This document shows positions 17,733 to 26,252 of a stretch of 64,000 nt of DNA, one piece after another. This DNA is from Veillonella sp. (GTDB lineage: Bacteria > Bacillota > Negativicutes > Veillonellales > Veillonellaceae): contig NZ_JBGKFB010000001.1 in NCBI RefSeq assembly GCF_041333735.1, forward strand, positions 861,001-925,000, read 5' to 3'. The position numbers and the translations under genes were made by a program. Under the pieces are notes generated by a model. The model was not told where the DNA came from and did no database searches. It saw only the letters and a list, made by a program, of their open reading frames with translations. Position 1 is the stretch's first letter, and each line of letters begins with the position of its first letter.

Positions 17733-17772
17733 GTCTTTAGACTGCTTTGTGGAGCGGTCGTGAAGCATAAAT
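17733..17772 (+). repeat. Degenerate IS200-type left-end-like hairpin
   Basis: GTCTTTAGACTG (17733-17744), followed by GCTTTGTG/CGTGAAGC with a 7-nt loop (17744-17766), closely parallels the segment at 41139-41172 left of the IS200 transposase. There the same 12 bases precede a GTTCGCGA/TCGCGAAT hairpin. Many stem bases differ but pairing is kept, using G-T pairs. No transposase is nearby. The rest of the gap to 17972 is AT-rich with nothing further visible. Confidence 0.5.
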
Positions 17773-17971
17773 TTATTTATTTTACTGGAAATTTGCATTT
17801 TCTTGCATTTCTTATGAGCTAGAATTATAATATTAGAGTAATATTCATACTTTATTCATGTTAAATCATGAATAGTGCATAGAGGGGTGCTATACGATTC
17901 AGGTTTCATTAGGTAACTTTGAATCTTTTTTTGAGTGTATTGTTTTTGTTGTCTTAAAAGGGGTACAACCT

Positions 17972-19702
17972 ATGAAAAAAGAATTGCTTTTAACGGCTAT
18001 GATTACCGCCAGTGTTACTACAACAGCGTTTGCTGCATCTAATTTAGATATTAGCGCTGCAACTGCTGCGCCATTAAACATGCAAAATTCTATTGCGTAT
18101 GGTGGGGATAATAAAGTTGAGCAGGATATGTTCTCCCCTGTAAAAAATATATTGCTTGGTGGAGACAAGAATACAGTTCGATCTTCCGCTAATGATACGA
18201 TCACCTCTGGTACTAATAATACTGTATCTGGCCCAGGCAGTATCGTATCAGGTTGGTATAATAAAAACTCTGCTACTCACAGCTTGGTAGTAGGTACTAG
18301 CAATACTGTTGGCGGTACTAATAATATCGCAGGTGGTTTTAACCATATTAATAATGACAATGCAATTAACTCTTTATTAATTGGTAACCGTAATAGTATT
18401 GATGGTCAGAACTCTGTAGCTTTGGGCATGAATAACACCATTAAAGGCAATAATGCTTTGGTAGGTGGTACTGGTGCCAAGGTTCAAGGTAACAATGCTA
18501 TTGCCTTTGGTGACAGTGCGAAAGCAACATACAACGATGCGTATGCTATTGGTCGTAAAGCTGAAGCAACTGCTCAAAATACTGTTGCTATCGGTAATAA
18601 TGCAAAGGCCAATAACGATATGGGTACAGCGATTGGTTATAATGCAAAAGCAAAAAATGATTATGCTACAGCAGTAGGTTATAGCTCTACAGGTTCTGGT
18701 AATCAGTCCTCTGCGTTTGGGTTTAATGCAGAAGCAACGGCTATGAATACGACTGCAGTTGGTTCTTATGCAAATGCTAGTGGTGCGTACTCCACAGCGT
18801 TAGGCTTTAAAACAGTGGCTTCTAATGAAGATGCTGTAGCATTAGGTAATTATTCAACTAGTGCTGGTAAAAGTGCCTTTGCTGCTGGTACATTAGCGAA
18901 TGCAGCAGAAAAGGACTCCTTAGCAATCGGCCATAGCGCAACTACAACAAAGGAAAACGGCATTGCTATCGGTACAAATGCGATGGCTGCTACAGACAAT
19001 AGCATTGCATTAGGTGCTAAGTCTGTTACTGCTACAGCAGTGTCTACTAATTCTGGTGTTATCGGCGGCAGAACTTATAACTTTGCTGGTGGAAATGCGG
19101 TTGGCACATTGAGCATTGGTGATAGTGGTGCAGAACGTACGATTACAAATGTAGCAGCAGGCCGTGTATCTGCTACATCTACTGATGCAGTTAATGGCTC
19201 CCAACTACATGCCATTAAAGACGTGGTAGATAATCATGAAAACCGTATCACTACTATAGAAGGTGATATTAATACATTAAATAATCGTATTATTAATGGC
19301 GGCGCTAATAGCTTAAATGAAGCTAAAGCGTATACTGATGAACAAGTATCTAGTGTAGCGGCCGCTTCTGCAGCGCTTGCTGGTTTACATCCATTAGATT
19401 TCGATAAACATGATAAATGGTCCTACTCCGTTGGCTTTGGTAACTATAAAAATGCTAATGCAGCGGCGTTAGGTGCCTTCTACCGTCCTAATAAAAACAC
19501 AATGTTTAATGCTGCCACTACCGTTGGTAATGGTCGTAACACTATCAGCTTAGGTGCTAATTTCAAATTTGGTAAAAGCTCCGAAGAGGTAACTACTGAA
19601 GAGGCGGCACAACTCAAGAAAGATATGAAAGACCTATCTGAAAAGTATAATGAATTAGCACAAAAATATAATGAATTGGCAGCTAAATTAGAATCTAAAT
19701 AA
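17972..19702 (+). CDS. Trimeric autotransporter adhesin (YadA-like)
   Basis: 576 residues. Signal peptide to about residue 22 (TTTAFA). The head, about residues 60-370, is built of roughly 14-residue YadA-head repeats with AIG/AVG/ALG...A-A-A phasing (e.g. NTVAIGNNAKANND). ERTITNVAAGRVSATSTDAVNGSQLH is the neck. A short coiled-coil stalk follows, then the YadA anchor from SSVAAASAALAGLHPLDF to ISLGANFKFG, four beta strands that trimerise into an outer-membrane pore. Unlike textbook members it does not end at the last strand. About 38 residues follow with heptad-like repeats (KYNELAQKYNELAAKLESK), which would sit in the periplasm. Role: surface adhesion or coaggregation. Confidence 0.93.
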   Translation: MKKELLLTAMITASVTTTAFAASNLDISAATAAPLNMQNSIAYGGDNKVEQDMFSPVKNILLGGDKNTVRSSANDTITSGTNNTVSGPGSIVSGWYNKNSATHSLVVGTSNTVGGTNNIAGGFNHINNDNAINSLLIGNRNSIDGQNSVALGMNNTIKGNNALVGGTGAKVQGNNAIAFGDSAKATYNDAYAIGRKAEATAQNTVAIGNNAKANNDMGTAIGYNAKAKNDYATAVGYSSTGSGNQSSAFGFNAEATAMNTTAVGSYANASGAYSTALGFKTVASNEDAVALGNYSTSAGKSAFAAGTLANAAEKDSLAIGHSATTTKENGIAIGTNAMAATDNSIALGAKSVTATAVSTNSGVIGGRTYNFAGGNAVGTLSIGDSGAERTITNVAAGRVSATSTDAVNGSQLHAIKDVVDNHENRITTIEGDINTLNNRIINGGANSLNEAKAYTDEQVSSVAAASAALAGLHPLDFDKHDKWSYSVGFGNYKNANAAALGAFYRPNKNTMFNAATTVGNGRNTISLGANFKFGKSSEEVTTEEAAQLKKDMKDLSEKYNELAQKYNELAAKLESK

Positions 19703-19742
19703 ATTAGAACCTAAATAAGAATCTAAATAAGAATCTAAATAG
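19691..19742 (+). repeat. 12-bp tandem repeats across the adhesin stop codon
   Basis: GAATCTAAATAA encodes the last three residues and stop. It recurs as GAACCTAAATAA, GAATCTAAATAA and GAATCTAAATAG just downstream, the first copy spaced by ATTA. The repeats lie between stop and terminator. Confidence 0.85.
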
Positions 19743-19748
19743 TGTGAT

Positions 19749-19790
19749 TAATACCCCTATAAGACGTATCTTGTAGGGGTATTTTTTTCT
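19749..19790 (+). terminator. Adhesin terminator
   Basis: Stem ATACCCCTA (19751-19759) with TAGGGGTAT (19774-19782), then a run of T. Confidence 0.85.
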
Positions 19791-19958
19791 ATTAAATATG
19801 AAAGTACAGTGTCTATATAATATGTATTTCTTTTAAATGTAAAAGTACGGTGCTTTTATTATAAGTATTCCTTAATAATGCTATAATTAAGATATATATT
19901 AAGACATTAATTAAGATATGTATTACATATAAGTTGCAGTATATAGTGGAGAGTATAT

Positions 19959-20801
19959 ATGAGCTTTTACAATTGGATTCAAGAAAAACTTTTCGACAAT
20001 TACGAAGAATGGCGTATGAAGAGCCCTGATTATAATCGAAATGGTTTTAATATCGTAGGTATAGATAATACCCTCAAGGCTATGGAAGATGGATTTTTCA
20101 TGTATATGGAGCTATACCCACCTCATGCCATCGATGGATGTACAGCCATGAAAGCACGTGTAGGTAAAAAGCAGGATGCAGTAGATTTATTCTTAGATAT
20201 AGATGGCAAGACTTATCGTATGGCTGATGTAAGTTATCCTGACGCAGTGAAGATGATGCGAGCTTTTGTGAAAAAACGCAGAGTACCTGATTGTAGTTTG
20301 TGTGTAGAAGTAGCGTATCAAGATATCGATCAGATGCGATCTACATTTACAGAGTTAGCAACGTTGTTGCTAGGCGATGCTAAACAAGCCAAATCATTCA
20401 TGTCCAAAGCAAAGTTACATTCCATGGAAGAACTAGAAGATAGCTGGTGGAATCTCTATGAGAAGTTGCTATCTACTGGTCGTGCTGTAGAGTTATCTTT
20501 GAAAATCGAATTAGAGGATTTTCTTTATCATGTGCAGAAGTTAATCCATAATAAAAATTTATCTACTGGTGAAAATTTAACTGGCGATGTATCTATTGAT
20601 ACAGCCGCATTTGATGACAGTCAATGTATTGGGGACTGGTGCGCACATTTTAATTCCACGTGGAAAAACCATAAGTTAGTAGGTATGGACATCGGTACAG
20701 ATAGTTTGGTGCTCATGGTACTTTCAAATGAGGAATTTAAAAGAGCCCAAGAACTAGCGAAAGAATTATTACATAGAATCGATGTAGCTGAACGTTTGTG
20801 A
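19959..20801 (+). CDS. Unknown acidic cytoplasmic protein, first gene of immunity-like cluster
   Basis: 280 residues, no signal peptide or membrane segment. It begins MSFYNWIQEKLFDNYEEWR. The last 60 residues (SQCIGDWCAHFNSTWKNHKLVGMDIG...) have a compact alpha/beta look seen in small immunity-type proteins, but I cannot name the family. A GGAGAG site precedes the ATG. It opens a run of co-directional genes of similar style reaching to 27362, with no terminator I can see between them. Confidence 0.7.
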   Translation: MSFYNWIQEKLFDNYEEWRMKSPDYNRNGFNIVGIDNTLKAMEDGFFMYMELYPPHAIDGCTAMKARVGKKQDAVDLFLDIDGKTYRMADVSYPDAVKMMRAFVKKRRVPDCSLCVEVAYQDIDQMRSTFTELATLLLGDAKQAKSFMSKAKLHSMEELEDSWWNLYEKLLSTGRAVELSLKIELEDFLYHVQKLIHNKNLSTGENLTGDVSIDTAAFDDSQCIGDWCAHFNSTWKNHKLVGMDIGTDSLVLMVLSNEEFKRAQELAKELLHRIDVAERL

Positions 20802-20920
20802 TATAACGAAAATTATAATGTAGTGGCACGATTATAATGTGGCCGTATCTATAAAAAGGTTGTAATTCTTAACTGTAAACAATTTGCACTGTATAAATGT
20901 GATGAATAGGAGAGAGTATT

Positions 20921-21736
20921 ATGAGTATTGTACGTCTACCAGAATATGAAGCCGAGTTTGAGCCGGAAGTGTTTGAGATTTATGCATTGCCGCGTAGTGA
21001 TGCAAATGGGGCTAGTCCTTATTTAGATAAGTACCATAGACCATTAGTGTTTACCGATGCTATCCTAGATACCCGAACTGGCGTGCTTGACCGTAGCGAA
21101 GGCATTTTGACGTGGATTATTGAGGGCCTTGATGATAGATGGGGTTATTCTTTTGAGCCCCATGGTGTCTATAAACTATTAGTTAAGAAAGTAAAACCTG
21201 TAGAGGATATAGGCTATATGCGTCCCTCTTGGAATAATCGTTATTATGTGCTCGAGGTGTTAGAGGAACATGCTAAACATAGCGAGTTAGAGGCGTTGTC
21301 GGCTTATTTGAAAACCCCTAAATATCTTCATACTGATAGGGGTGACTTCCTGCTAAATCGAGAGTATCAATATTACACAGCGAGAATTGATGATTATGCA
21401 TTCACCCTTGATGTAGACGAGGGTTCTGATGAAAGCTGCACAGTGGCATTGGCGGCTTTCAATAAAATCGATAATTTCAAAGCATTTGAGCAACGAATTA
21501 GTACTTATATTAGTGAGACCTTATTAGATCTCGCTAATGATTGGCTCGATAATGATGACCAAGATCCGATTACGGCAGAAATATTTGCCAAGCGTATTAC
21601 GATGGGCGAATTGGCGTTTCGCAATGATGGTACCATAGAGGTCTATTATGACGATGACGATATTTTCTGGGGACACTGCATCATAGCCAATATTGATGCG
21701 GATGGGAACCCTGTTGATGCGGATATTGCAGGATAA
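20921..21736 (+). CDS. DUF2262-like protein
   Basis: 271 residues, acidic, soluble. The C-terminal 140 residues resemble DUF2262: AKRITMGELAFRNDGTIEVYYDDDDIFWGHCIIANIDADGNP ends the protein, with the FWGH and G...A-IAG endings typical of that family as I recall it. The N-terminal half (EPEVFEIYALPR, WGYSFEPHGVYKLLVKK) may be a separate small domain. The function of DUF2262 is unknown; it is often found among immunity-protein arrays. RBS AGGAGAGAG. Confidence 0.68.
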   Translation: MSIVRLPEYEAEFEPEVFEIYALPRSDANGASPYLDKYHRPLVFTDAILDTRTGVLDRSEGILTWIIEGLDDRWGYSFEPHGVYKLLVKKVKPVEDIGYMRPSWNNRYYVLEVLEEHAKHSELEALSAYLKTPKYLHTDRGDFLLNREYQYYTARIDDYAFTLDVDEGSDESCTVALAAFNKIDNFKAFEQRISTYISETLLDLANDWLDNDDQDPITAEIFAKRITMGELAFRNDGTIEVYYDDDDIFWGHCIIANIDADGNPVDADIAG

Positions 21737-21774
21737 TGAACTAGTGGAGTGTGGCGAACTAGTGGGGTATCATA

Positions 21775-22206
21775 ATGATAAAATCTGAATTAATGACATT
21801 ATGGAACGTTGAAAGCTGGACTGTAGAACCGTATGGGGTTTACTTTGTATCTCGCCGATTGGGCACCAATCGTTTAGAGAATGTAGGACAAGTCTTTCAA
21901 AAACTTAATTTTAGTTGCACCAATTATACTGAGGCTGAGGTGTTTTCACTACCACTGTGGGAGCAATTATATGTTGAATTAGATGAATTAGATCAACTAG
22001 CGCAGGAAATCATACAACAGGAAATACCGCAAGAAGAGTCTATTGTACTAACCTTAACGGATATAATGTTAGATAAATCAGGTTGTTACGACGCATTTGC
22101 ACTAGGCTATGATGTGGGAGAATCCCCAGCAGGACATCTATATATTTTGGTTCCTTTTGATGAAAGCTTTACGGCTCAACAAGATGTGATATACGAAACC
22201 TTATAG
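21775..22206 (+). CDS. Unknown acidic protein, 143 residues
   Basis: Soluble, with an isoleucine/glutamate-rich helical middle (LYVELDELDQLAQEIIQQEI) and a hydrophobic beta-like end (GHLYILVPFDESF). No motif I recognise. It sits 38 bases after the DUF2262-like gene with a weak ribosome binding site (GTGGGG). Its place in the cluster and its size suggest an immunity-type protein (inference). Confidence 0.6.
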   Translation: MIKSELMTLWNVESWTVEPYGVYFVSRRLGTNRLENVGQVFQKLNFSCTNYTEAEVFSLPLWEQLYVELDELDQLAQEIIQQEIPQEESIVLTLTDIMLDKSGCYDAFALGYDVGESPAGHLYILVPFDESFTAQQDVIYETL

Positions 22207-22277
22207 AGTTGTTTTACAGTGGTGATACTGGTGTTGTATTCTACCTAAAAATATAAGTGATATGCAGGAGAGAGACT

Positions 22278-22958
22278 ATGGAAGATATGTATACATTAGT
22301 CAAAGATTTCTTTAGTCATGATATGGATTTAGATGATTTATTTGATTCTGAGGCTATTATCTGGATTGACTGGCGCGAGGATGACGAAGATGTGGTGAAC
22401 TATTTCAATGATATGATGGATGAGCCTATCCATATTCAAACCGTTAGTAATGGCAAGCCTTATGGTGACGATATTGTGCTACAAAAGGACGATAAAGAAC
22501 TCTTAATTCCTTACGGTGATGAGAAAGATCGGGATGTAACTATCAAATACTTCAACGACTTCGTTCAGCCTGATTATGAGGTGCGTTGGTTTACTGAAAG
22601 CCTTGGAAACGATACGCTTGGGTTTACCGTGCTTTCAGGGGCAGAATGGGCTAAATTAAACGACGAATTTGGGGTAGATACGGTTCGTTACTATTTTGAA
22701 CCTATCAATCTTGAAAGTAACATGTTTAATCTCGATATGGACGAAGTATTTGCATTACTGGCATTACGAGAAAATAGTGACGGTGTGAATACTGACTTTA
22801 GTGTACAGTTAGATTGGATTACAATCATAAACAAAGAAAAAGCCTTAACTGAACAAAAAGAAAACGGACAAATAGACTTAAAGCAATATGTGGCCGCTAA
22901 AAAAGAAATTCAAAAGATTAAAGATGAGTTTGTAGCAGCTCATGGTGAGATGGATTAA
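22278..22958 (+). CDS. Unknown acidic protein, 226 residues
   Basis: The start is taken at MEDMYTLVKDFF, behind CAGGAGAGAG; an upstream in-frame start lacks a good site. Very acidic N-terminal third (DLDDLFDSEAIIWIDWREDDEDV), a middle LPYGDEKDRDVTIKYFNDF-like region, and a lysine/glutamate-rich helix at the end. No membrane segment, no family recognised. Part of the same co-directional cluster. Confidence 0.62.
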   Translation: MEDMYTLVKDFFSHDMDLDDLFDSEAIIWIDWREDDEDVVNYFNDMMDEPIHIQTVSNGKPYGDDIVLQKDDKELLIPYGDEKDRDVTIKYFNDFVQPDYEVRWFTESLGNDTLGFTVLSGAEWAKLNDEFGVDTVRYYFEPINLESNMFNLDMDEVFALLALRENSDGVNTDFSVQLDWITIINKEKALTEQKENGQIDLKQYVAAKKEIQKIKDEFVAAHGEMD

Positions 22959-23013
22959 GGCAATCAGATAGAGACGATAAGAGATAGCAAATAGGAGAAT
23001 AAGGGATAAGAAT

Positions 23014-23556
23014 ATGGATTATTTAAAAATATTACAGGAAGACTCTAGCTTAGCGGCAGATTTTGATGCTCTATTTGATTTCTTTTTGCTTGATGAGCCA
23101 ACGGAGCGGGATGAGGTAGAGGGGCGATGCACCTTTTCCTTGGATGGAAAGGCTTTTGCTCGAGATGGTGCCGGTGGTGAATATCATCAATTAGAGGATG
23201 GCTCTATCGGTTATGTCAGCAGCGAAGGTCAATGTGGTCGTATAGCTGAAAGTATAGATGATTTAATCCATTTGTTGGTGTATAGCATTTGCTGGCATGA
23301 TTATTGTGATTCTAGCCAATATACAGACATGGGTACTCTCGAAGCCTATGCCAATGAGCGTCATGATGAAATCGCTTCTTATACAGAAATGGATATATGG
23401 GAAGAGGTTGTCAAGGCGCTAGGTATGCCTTCCGAAGCAAATGTGGCTGTTGAATTACAAAAGTTCTATGATGCGGCACATCGAGAACCTCTGTATCAAG
23501 GCTTTTACCATGAAGAGGATGGTAGCATTACGCCTTATGAAAGTCTATTCTTTTAA
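23014..23556 (+). CDS. SUKH/SMI1-like candidate immunity protein, copy 1
   Basis: 180 residues. GAGGEYHQLEDGSIGYVSSEGQCGRIAESIDDLIHLLVY has the SMI1/KNR4 (SUKH) look: a loop reading out a gauge strand (GSIGYVSSEG) and the IAESIDDL helix. SUKH proteins often neutralise secreted nuclease or deaminase toxins by binding them. The gene at 25093-25635 encodes a same-length paralogue that is identical at well over half of positions by eye, including WHDYCDSS and KFYDAAHREP. Copy 1 and copy 2 bracket three other genes, so the block may have arisen by duplication. Confidence 0.66.
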   Translation: MDYLKILQEDSSLAADFDALFDFFLLDEPTERDEVEGRCTFSLDGKAFARDGAGGEYHQLEDGSIGYVSSEGQCGRIAESIDDLIHLLVYSICWHDYCDSSQYTDMGTLEAYANERHDEIASYTEMDIWEEVVKALGMPSEANVAVELQKFYDAAHREPLYQGFYHEEDGSITPYESLFF

Positions 23557-23628
23557 TATGTAAAATGGGAAAATAATCAGCAATAAAAGAGTATTTCAAG
23601 CGGTTTTGTGTTGTTATAGGAGAATCGT

Positions 23629-23913
23629 ATGGCAATTGACGGAGTGAAGATCATAGATAGTGACGACGGTCATGATATTTATAATGCCATTGTTGAGCGG
23701 TACAAGGATGGTGTCAGTGTAGATACGATCATTTCTGACATTTTAGGTGAGGAACAAAATTTTTGTACTGACGAGTTTTATACAGAGATTTATTGGACTG
23801 CTGTGGCTTATTCGTTGTGGAAGATAGGGCATCTACCAGATGACGTCAAACAGAAAGCCTTAGATATAATCGCTCAGGGCCCTCATGAGTTTTGGCTAGA
23901 AATCGATGAGTAA
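23629..23913 (+). CDS. Unknown 94-residue acidic protein
   Basis: Begins MAIDGVKIIDSDDGHDIYNAIVERYKDG and contains a tryptophan-bearing helix (YTEIYWTAVAYSLWKIGHL) followed by DDVKQKALDIIAQGPHEFWLEIDE. It overlaps the next gene by 8 bases, so the two products are probably made together and may interact, or may be a split form of one longer protein. Family not recognised. RBS ATAGGAGAA. Confidence 0.65.
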   Translation: MAIDGVKIIDSDDGHDIYNAIVERYKDGVSVDTIISDILGEEQNFCTDEFYTEIYWTAVAYSLWKIGHLPDDVKQKALDIIAQGPHEFWLEIDE

Positions 23914-24436
23914 GGCCCTTAAACAGCGTCAAAAGGTATTAGATAAGTTAGCCCTGCAGCTACAGAGCGAAAATCCGAAGCCTGTTAAGGTTCGTAAATC
24001 TAAAACGAAGAGAGAACCTCATTTTAAGATGGGCGACGTATTAGCTGTTAAGTTTGAAAACGAGTATGGTGCTATATTCGTCTCTGACGTGGATCAATCG
24101 CCGCGGAAAATCGAATATCATTTAGCCTGTACGCGGCTTTTACAAGAAGAAAAACCAACAATGGAGCACTTTTTAAATAGCAAAATCGCATGCCGGAAAG
24201 ATAATACAAATTTTGGTATCGATACAGATTGTTGGTTCAATCATAAGGACTTAGGCTTGTTACTGGATAATTTGGAAATTATCGGGACAGTTGAACTATA
24301 TCCGTGTAAACTATGGACACTAGCACCAAGAGGAACGCTTGAGGATATCTATGAGGAGATTACAGATGAGCCCCGGATTGGAAAACTACGTCTTATAGAT
24401 ACCTATGAACTGGTGAAAGAGGTTATTGAGAAATAA
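23906..24436 (+). CDS. Unknown 176-residue protein, coupled to the gene before
   Basis: A basic N-terminal 35 residues (KQRQKVLDKL...KVRKSKTKREP) is followed by FKMGDVLAVKFENEYGAIFVSDVDQSPRKIEYHLACTRLL. That is a small beta-barrel-like start seen in uncharacterised immunity-type proteins. The C-terminal part is mixed alpha/beta with LGLLLDNLEIIGTVELYP. No signal peptide. The ATG sits inside the end of the upstream gene. Function unknown. Confidence 0.62.
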   Translation: MSKALKQRQKVLDKLALQLQSENPKPVKVRKSKTKREPHFKMGDVLAVKFENEYGAIFVSDVDQSPRKIEYHLACTRLLQEEKPTMEHFLNSKIACRKDNTNFGIDTDCWFNHKDLGLLLDNLEIIGTVELYPCKLWTLAPRGTLEDIYEEITDEPRIGKLRLIDTYELVKEVIEK

Positions 24437-24492
24437 TCAGTGACCGAAGGCGATTTCTACATAGGGCGTATATTGATAAAGGTATAACTATA

Positions 24493-25091
24493 ATGGATAC
24501 TATGACGAAACAATATATAGAAACGGTAAAAGTCAGTGATATACCGTGGCATCGGTTAACCACAACCTATGGCCGTGCTACAGATTTTCCTACATGAACT
24601 TGATGTGTTGTGGAACATGGAAAGTATTGAAGCTGTTGATGCGGCTGGTGAGGACGATAGCACTAAATATTGAGCACCAATCCACGTTGTGGCATGCTAC
24701 ACCATTTGCCATGATTTTCTTGCTTCGTATTTTTAAGAAAGCCCAGGAAGAGAGCGCTCATAATGAGGTAGCTCAGTATTTAGCAGAACAATTGGTTGAG
24801 TTGTTTACTGTGATTGCTGAGTGCATTCGAGATGGTCTTATGCTAGAGCATGCAGATCCATTGCCGAACTTTGAGGATATGCTCAACGAAGAATACCTTT
24901 GGTCTGAAGAATATGATGAAGATGAAGATGTTCTTAGATATGAGGAAGAGGACGTATTCCCTGATGATTTATTCTTTAGCTTTTATTATTACTCCTTGCA
25001 AGTACTTTTGTTAGCTATTCCGCTATTAGATACATCTGATGAAGGAGAGGCTAAATTGCTAGGAATAATTTCTGCTAATAGGAGCGTGTAA
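24493..25091 (+). pseudogene. Frameshifted immunity-cluster gene (two frameshifts)
   Basis: Three reading frames join into one sensible protein. Frame A from ATG 24493 gives MDTMTKQYIETVKVSDIPWHRLTTTYGRATDFPT, then stops. Frame B supplies FLHELDVLWNMESIEAVDAAGED. Frame C supplies IEHQSTLWHATPFAMIFLLRIFKKAQ and runs to the stop at 25089-25091. The shifts fall near 24580-24590 and 24655-24670. An open frame from 24546 exists but its first 30 residues read as shadow sequence. The WHRLTT-YGRATDFP and HQSTLWHATPFA blocks look like conserved motifs of an intact relative. The end abuts the second SUKH-like gene. Sequencing errors could also explain it. Confidence 0.72.
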
Positions 25092-25092
25092 G

Positions 25093-25635
25093 ATGGGTTA
25101 TTTAGATATATTGCGAAATGATGCCAAGTTAGCTGAAAATTTTGATACACTATTTGATTTTCGCTTGCTAGATGCGTTGGAGGAACGAGATACGGCTGAA
25201 GGTCGCTGCACGTTCTCTGTGCCCGGTATGGCATTTGCTGTAGATGGCGCTGGCGGTGAATATCATCTATTGGAGGACGGATCCATAGGGTATTGGAGTA
25301 GCGAGGGTGCCGCTGGCCGTTTAGCTGAAAGTATAGACGATTTATTTCACTTAATCGTTTTTAGTATTTGTTGGCATGATTACTGTGACTCAAGTAAGTA
25401 TTCTGATGCGGCAGTACTTGAAGAATATGGTCAGAATAAGCAGTCTCAGATTATCTCTTATTCGCCAATGGAACTATGGGAACCCATTGTGAAAGCTTTA
25501 CATATGCCAATAGACATGAAACTTTCACTTGTATTACAGAAATTCTATGATGCGGCGCATCGTGAACCTGTATATACCTGCTATTTCCATGAAGATGATA
25601 GAAGTATTACAGAATCGGAAAATTTATTTTTCTAA
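25093..25635 (+). CDS. SUKH/SMI1-like candidate immunity protein, copy 2
   Basis: 180 residues, paralogue of the gene at 23014-23556 and of identical length. It shares GRCTF, GAGGEYH-LEDGSIGY-SSEG, IAESIDDL-like (LAESIDDL), SICWHDYCDSS and KFYDAAHREP. Differences concentrate in the first 30 residues and around residues 115-150, as expected if the partner-binding face has diverged. It starts one base after the stop of the frameshifted gene before it. Confidence 0.66.
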   Translation: MGYLDILRNDAKLAENFDTLFDFRLLDALEERDTAEGRCTFSVPGMAFAVDGAGGEYHLLEDGSIGYWSSEGAAGRLAESIDDLFHLIVFSICWHDYCDSSKYSDAAVLEEYGQNKQSQIISYSPMELWEPIVKALHMPIDMKLSLVLQKFYDAAHREPVYTCYFHEDDRSITESENLFF

Positions 25636-25666
25636 TGGTTAGAAGAGTTTATGAAAGGATTTAATT

Positions 25667-26174
25667 ATGGGACTAATTGCCAATTATAGCTGTTTAAGCG
25701 ATGCGAATTTAAAAGAGCTTAAAGCTATGGGCTCAGAAGAAGAGGAAATTCTTGAAAGTGTTGAAGAGTGGAATGACGACGATGAGTTATTGCTTGATAT
25801 CGACAAGATGTGGGATGTACTCCACTTTGTGCTAACTGGCGTGGGCACTGACCATAAGGACGATAAAAACCCTCTTAGCCAAGCGGTACTAGGCGTAACG
25901 GCTGTTGAGAATATATCAGACTATGTAGCATATACAGAACACAATCATTTAGCCAATATCGTGGCAGCTCTAGATCAGTTTGATATGGAAAGCGCTACTC
26001 GAATCTTTTGATATGACAGCCTGCAAAGAGGCAGAGCTATATCCAGATATCTGGGACTACGATGAGGAAGAGGAAGAAATCAAAGATGAACTTCTTCATG
26101 ATTTCGAGCAAATGAAACGTTTTTATAAACAAGTGCTAGAGGCTAACGGGCATGTGCTTGTATCGATTTGCTAG
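25667..26174 (+). pseudogene. DUF1877 (YfbM-like) gene with one frameshift
   Basis: Frame 1 begins MGLIANYSCLSDANLKELKAMG and has LLLDIDKMWDVLHFVLTG and NPLSQAVLG, the hallmark of DUF1877, then stops after ATRIF at 26011. Another frame continues the family: LLESFDMTACKEAELYPDIWDY ... FEQMKRFYKQVLEANGHVLVSIC, ending 26174. The junction is near 25988-25996; one base too many or two too few restores the reading frame. Together the parts make a full-length member of about 168 residues. DUF1877 proteins are of unknown function and occur in immunity arrays. Confidence 0.78.
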
Positions 26175-26252
26175 GCCTGTTGTAATCTGTTGGCTATGGC
26201 TCTCGTTATAGATAAACTAATTATGGGACTGACGAAGATGAGGCATTATAAC

